NCBI RefSeq assembly: GCF_040605455.1
Contig: NZ_JBEXCV010000079.1
Location: forward strand, 1-39,500
DNA: 39,500 nucleotides
Origin: Embleya sp040605455
GTDB taxonomy: Bacteria; Actinomycetota; Actinomycetes; Streptomycetales; Streptomycetaceae
Direction: 5' to 3'
Shown: positions 39,334 to 39,500 of the stretch, piece by piece
Layout of the letters: the number at the start of each line of letters is the position of its first letter
How positions within the stretch are numbered: the stretch's first letter is position 1
The notes under the pieces: model-generated
What the model was told of the DNA's origin: nothing
The model's database searches: none
Seen by the model: the letters and a program-made list of their open reading frames with translations, nothing else
Made by a program: the position numbers and the translations under genes

Positions 39334-39500
39334 GGCCTCAGTCGCCGGCCGGGCTTGGCCTCAAGCGCCGGCCGGGCTGGGTGGCCTCAGTCGCCGGCCG
39401 GGCTTGGCCTCAAGCGCCGGCCGGGCTTGGCCTCAAGCGCCGGCCGGGCTGGGTGGCCTCAAGCGCCGGCCGGGCTGGGTGGCCTCATGCGCCGGCCGGG
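39334..39500. repeat. Seven copies of the dispersed GC-rich repeat, cut by the window edge
   Basis: Seven units with core CGCCGGCCGGG follow the TetR gene. They alternate between a short form (about 23 bp, ending GGGCTTGGCCTC) and a long form (26 bp, ending GGGCTGGGTGGCCTC). Variants at the start read AAGCG, AGTCG or ATGCG. The orientation is the same as at 1-104. The array continues past the window. Confidence 0.93.

Noticed and set aside
39334..39500. CRISPR array.
   Set aside because: The units are contiguous tandem repeats with only 8-10 bases of conserved linker, not unique spacers, and no cas genes are present.
1..39500. Mobile element or prophage signatures.
   Set aside because: No transposase, integrase, terminal inverted repeats or attachment-site pair was seen; the repeats present are short tandem or dispersed intergenic elements.

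Overview
The window looks like a chromosomal accessory region of a high-GC actinomycete, most likely a streptomycete (Streptomyces, Embleya or a relative). The reasons are very high GC with strongly GC-biased third codon positions, many GTG/TTG starts, GTGA/ATGA start-stop overlaps, and families typical of that group (DUF397 with a DUF5753 regulator, MEDS-STAS proteins, DUF6247, an ECF41-like sigma factor with a SnoaL-like tail, a PF13796-type sensor with its two-component pair, I36 inhibitor). There are no rRNA, tRNA, CRISPR or phage genes and no transposase. A dispersed GC-rich intergenic repeat (core GCGCCGGCCGGGCTG) sits at both edges and near 6.7 kb.

Layout. 0.1-4.4 kb: two paralogous secreted or membrane esterases (-), then a membrane protein coupled to a PrsW-type intramembrane protease (+). 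4.5-10.5 kb: small hypotheticals, a DUF4288 protein, an SDR epimerase, a zinc-ribbon protein, a ParB-like protein, a DUF6247/RelE-like pair followed by 13 exact heptamers, and a lipoprotein. 10.8-14.6 kb: an ECF sigma factor and a three-gene sensor / histidine kinase / response regulator operon. 15.0-19.4 kb: small VOC and SRPBCC proteins, a short EboA-like protein, and a large SDR + WS/DGAT-like fusion whose two active-site motifs are both altered. 19.8-22.7 kb: a coupled MEDS-STAS / HATPase / HEAT-repeat operon in which the usual phosphorylation residues are missing. 22.8-26.3 kb: a flavin monooxygenase, a VOC protein, a DUF5753 regulator with a DUF397 gene embedded in its 3' end, and a secreted I36 inhibitor. 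26.4-31.1 kb: a secreted CocE-type hydrolase, a CHAT-like protein lacking the catalytic dyad region, and a TPP riboswitch controlling an NCS1 permease (probably for the thiamine precursor HMP). 31.1-35.0 kb: a partial-looking protein and a complete gluABCD-type amino-acid ABC importer. 35.3-39.3 kb: an orphan antitoxin-like protein, a small membrane protein, a VOC protein, a DUF4291 protein, and a divergent SDR/TetR pair around a perfect operator palindrome.

The functional units are nutrient import (gluABCD; riboswitch-controlled permease), envelope or extracellular hydrolysis (two esterases, CocE, I36 inhibitor, PrsW) and signalling (ECF sigma, sensor/HK/RR, MEDS-STAS/HATPase/HEAT, DUF5753/DUF397, TetR). 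The strongest candidates for undescribed biology are the MEDS-STAS/HATPase/HEAT cassette, which keeps the architecture of a partner-switching module but has lost its phosphorylation residues, and the SDR-WS/DGAT fusion with YxxxR and HPxxxDG motifs. Family names come from recognising sequence patterns by eye; no database search was run.
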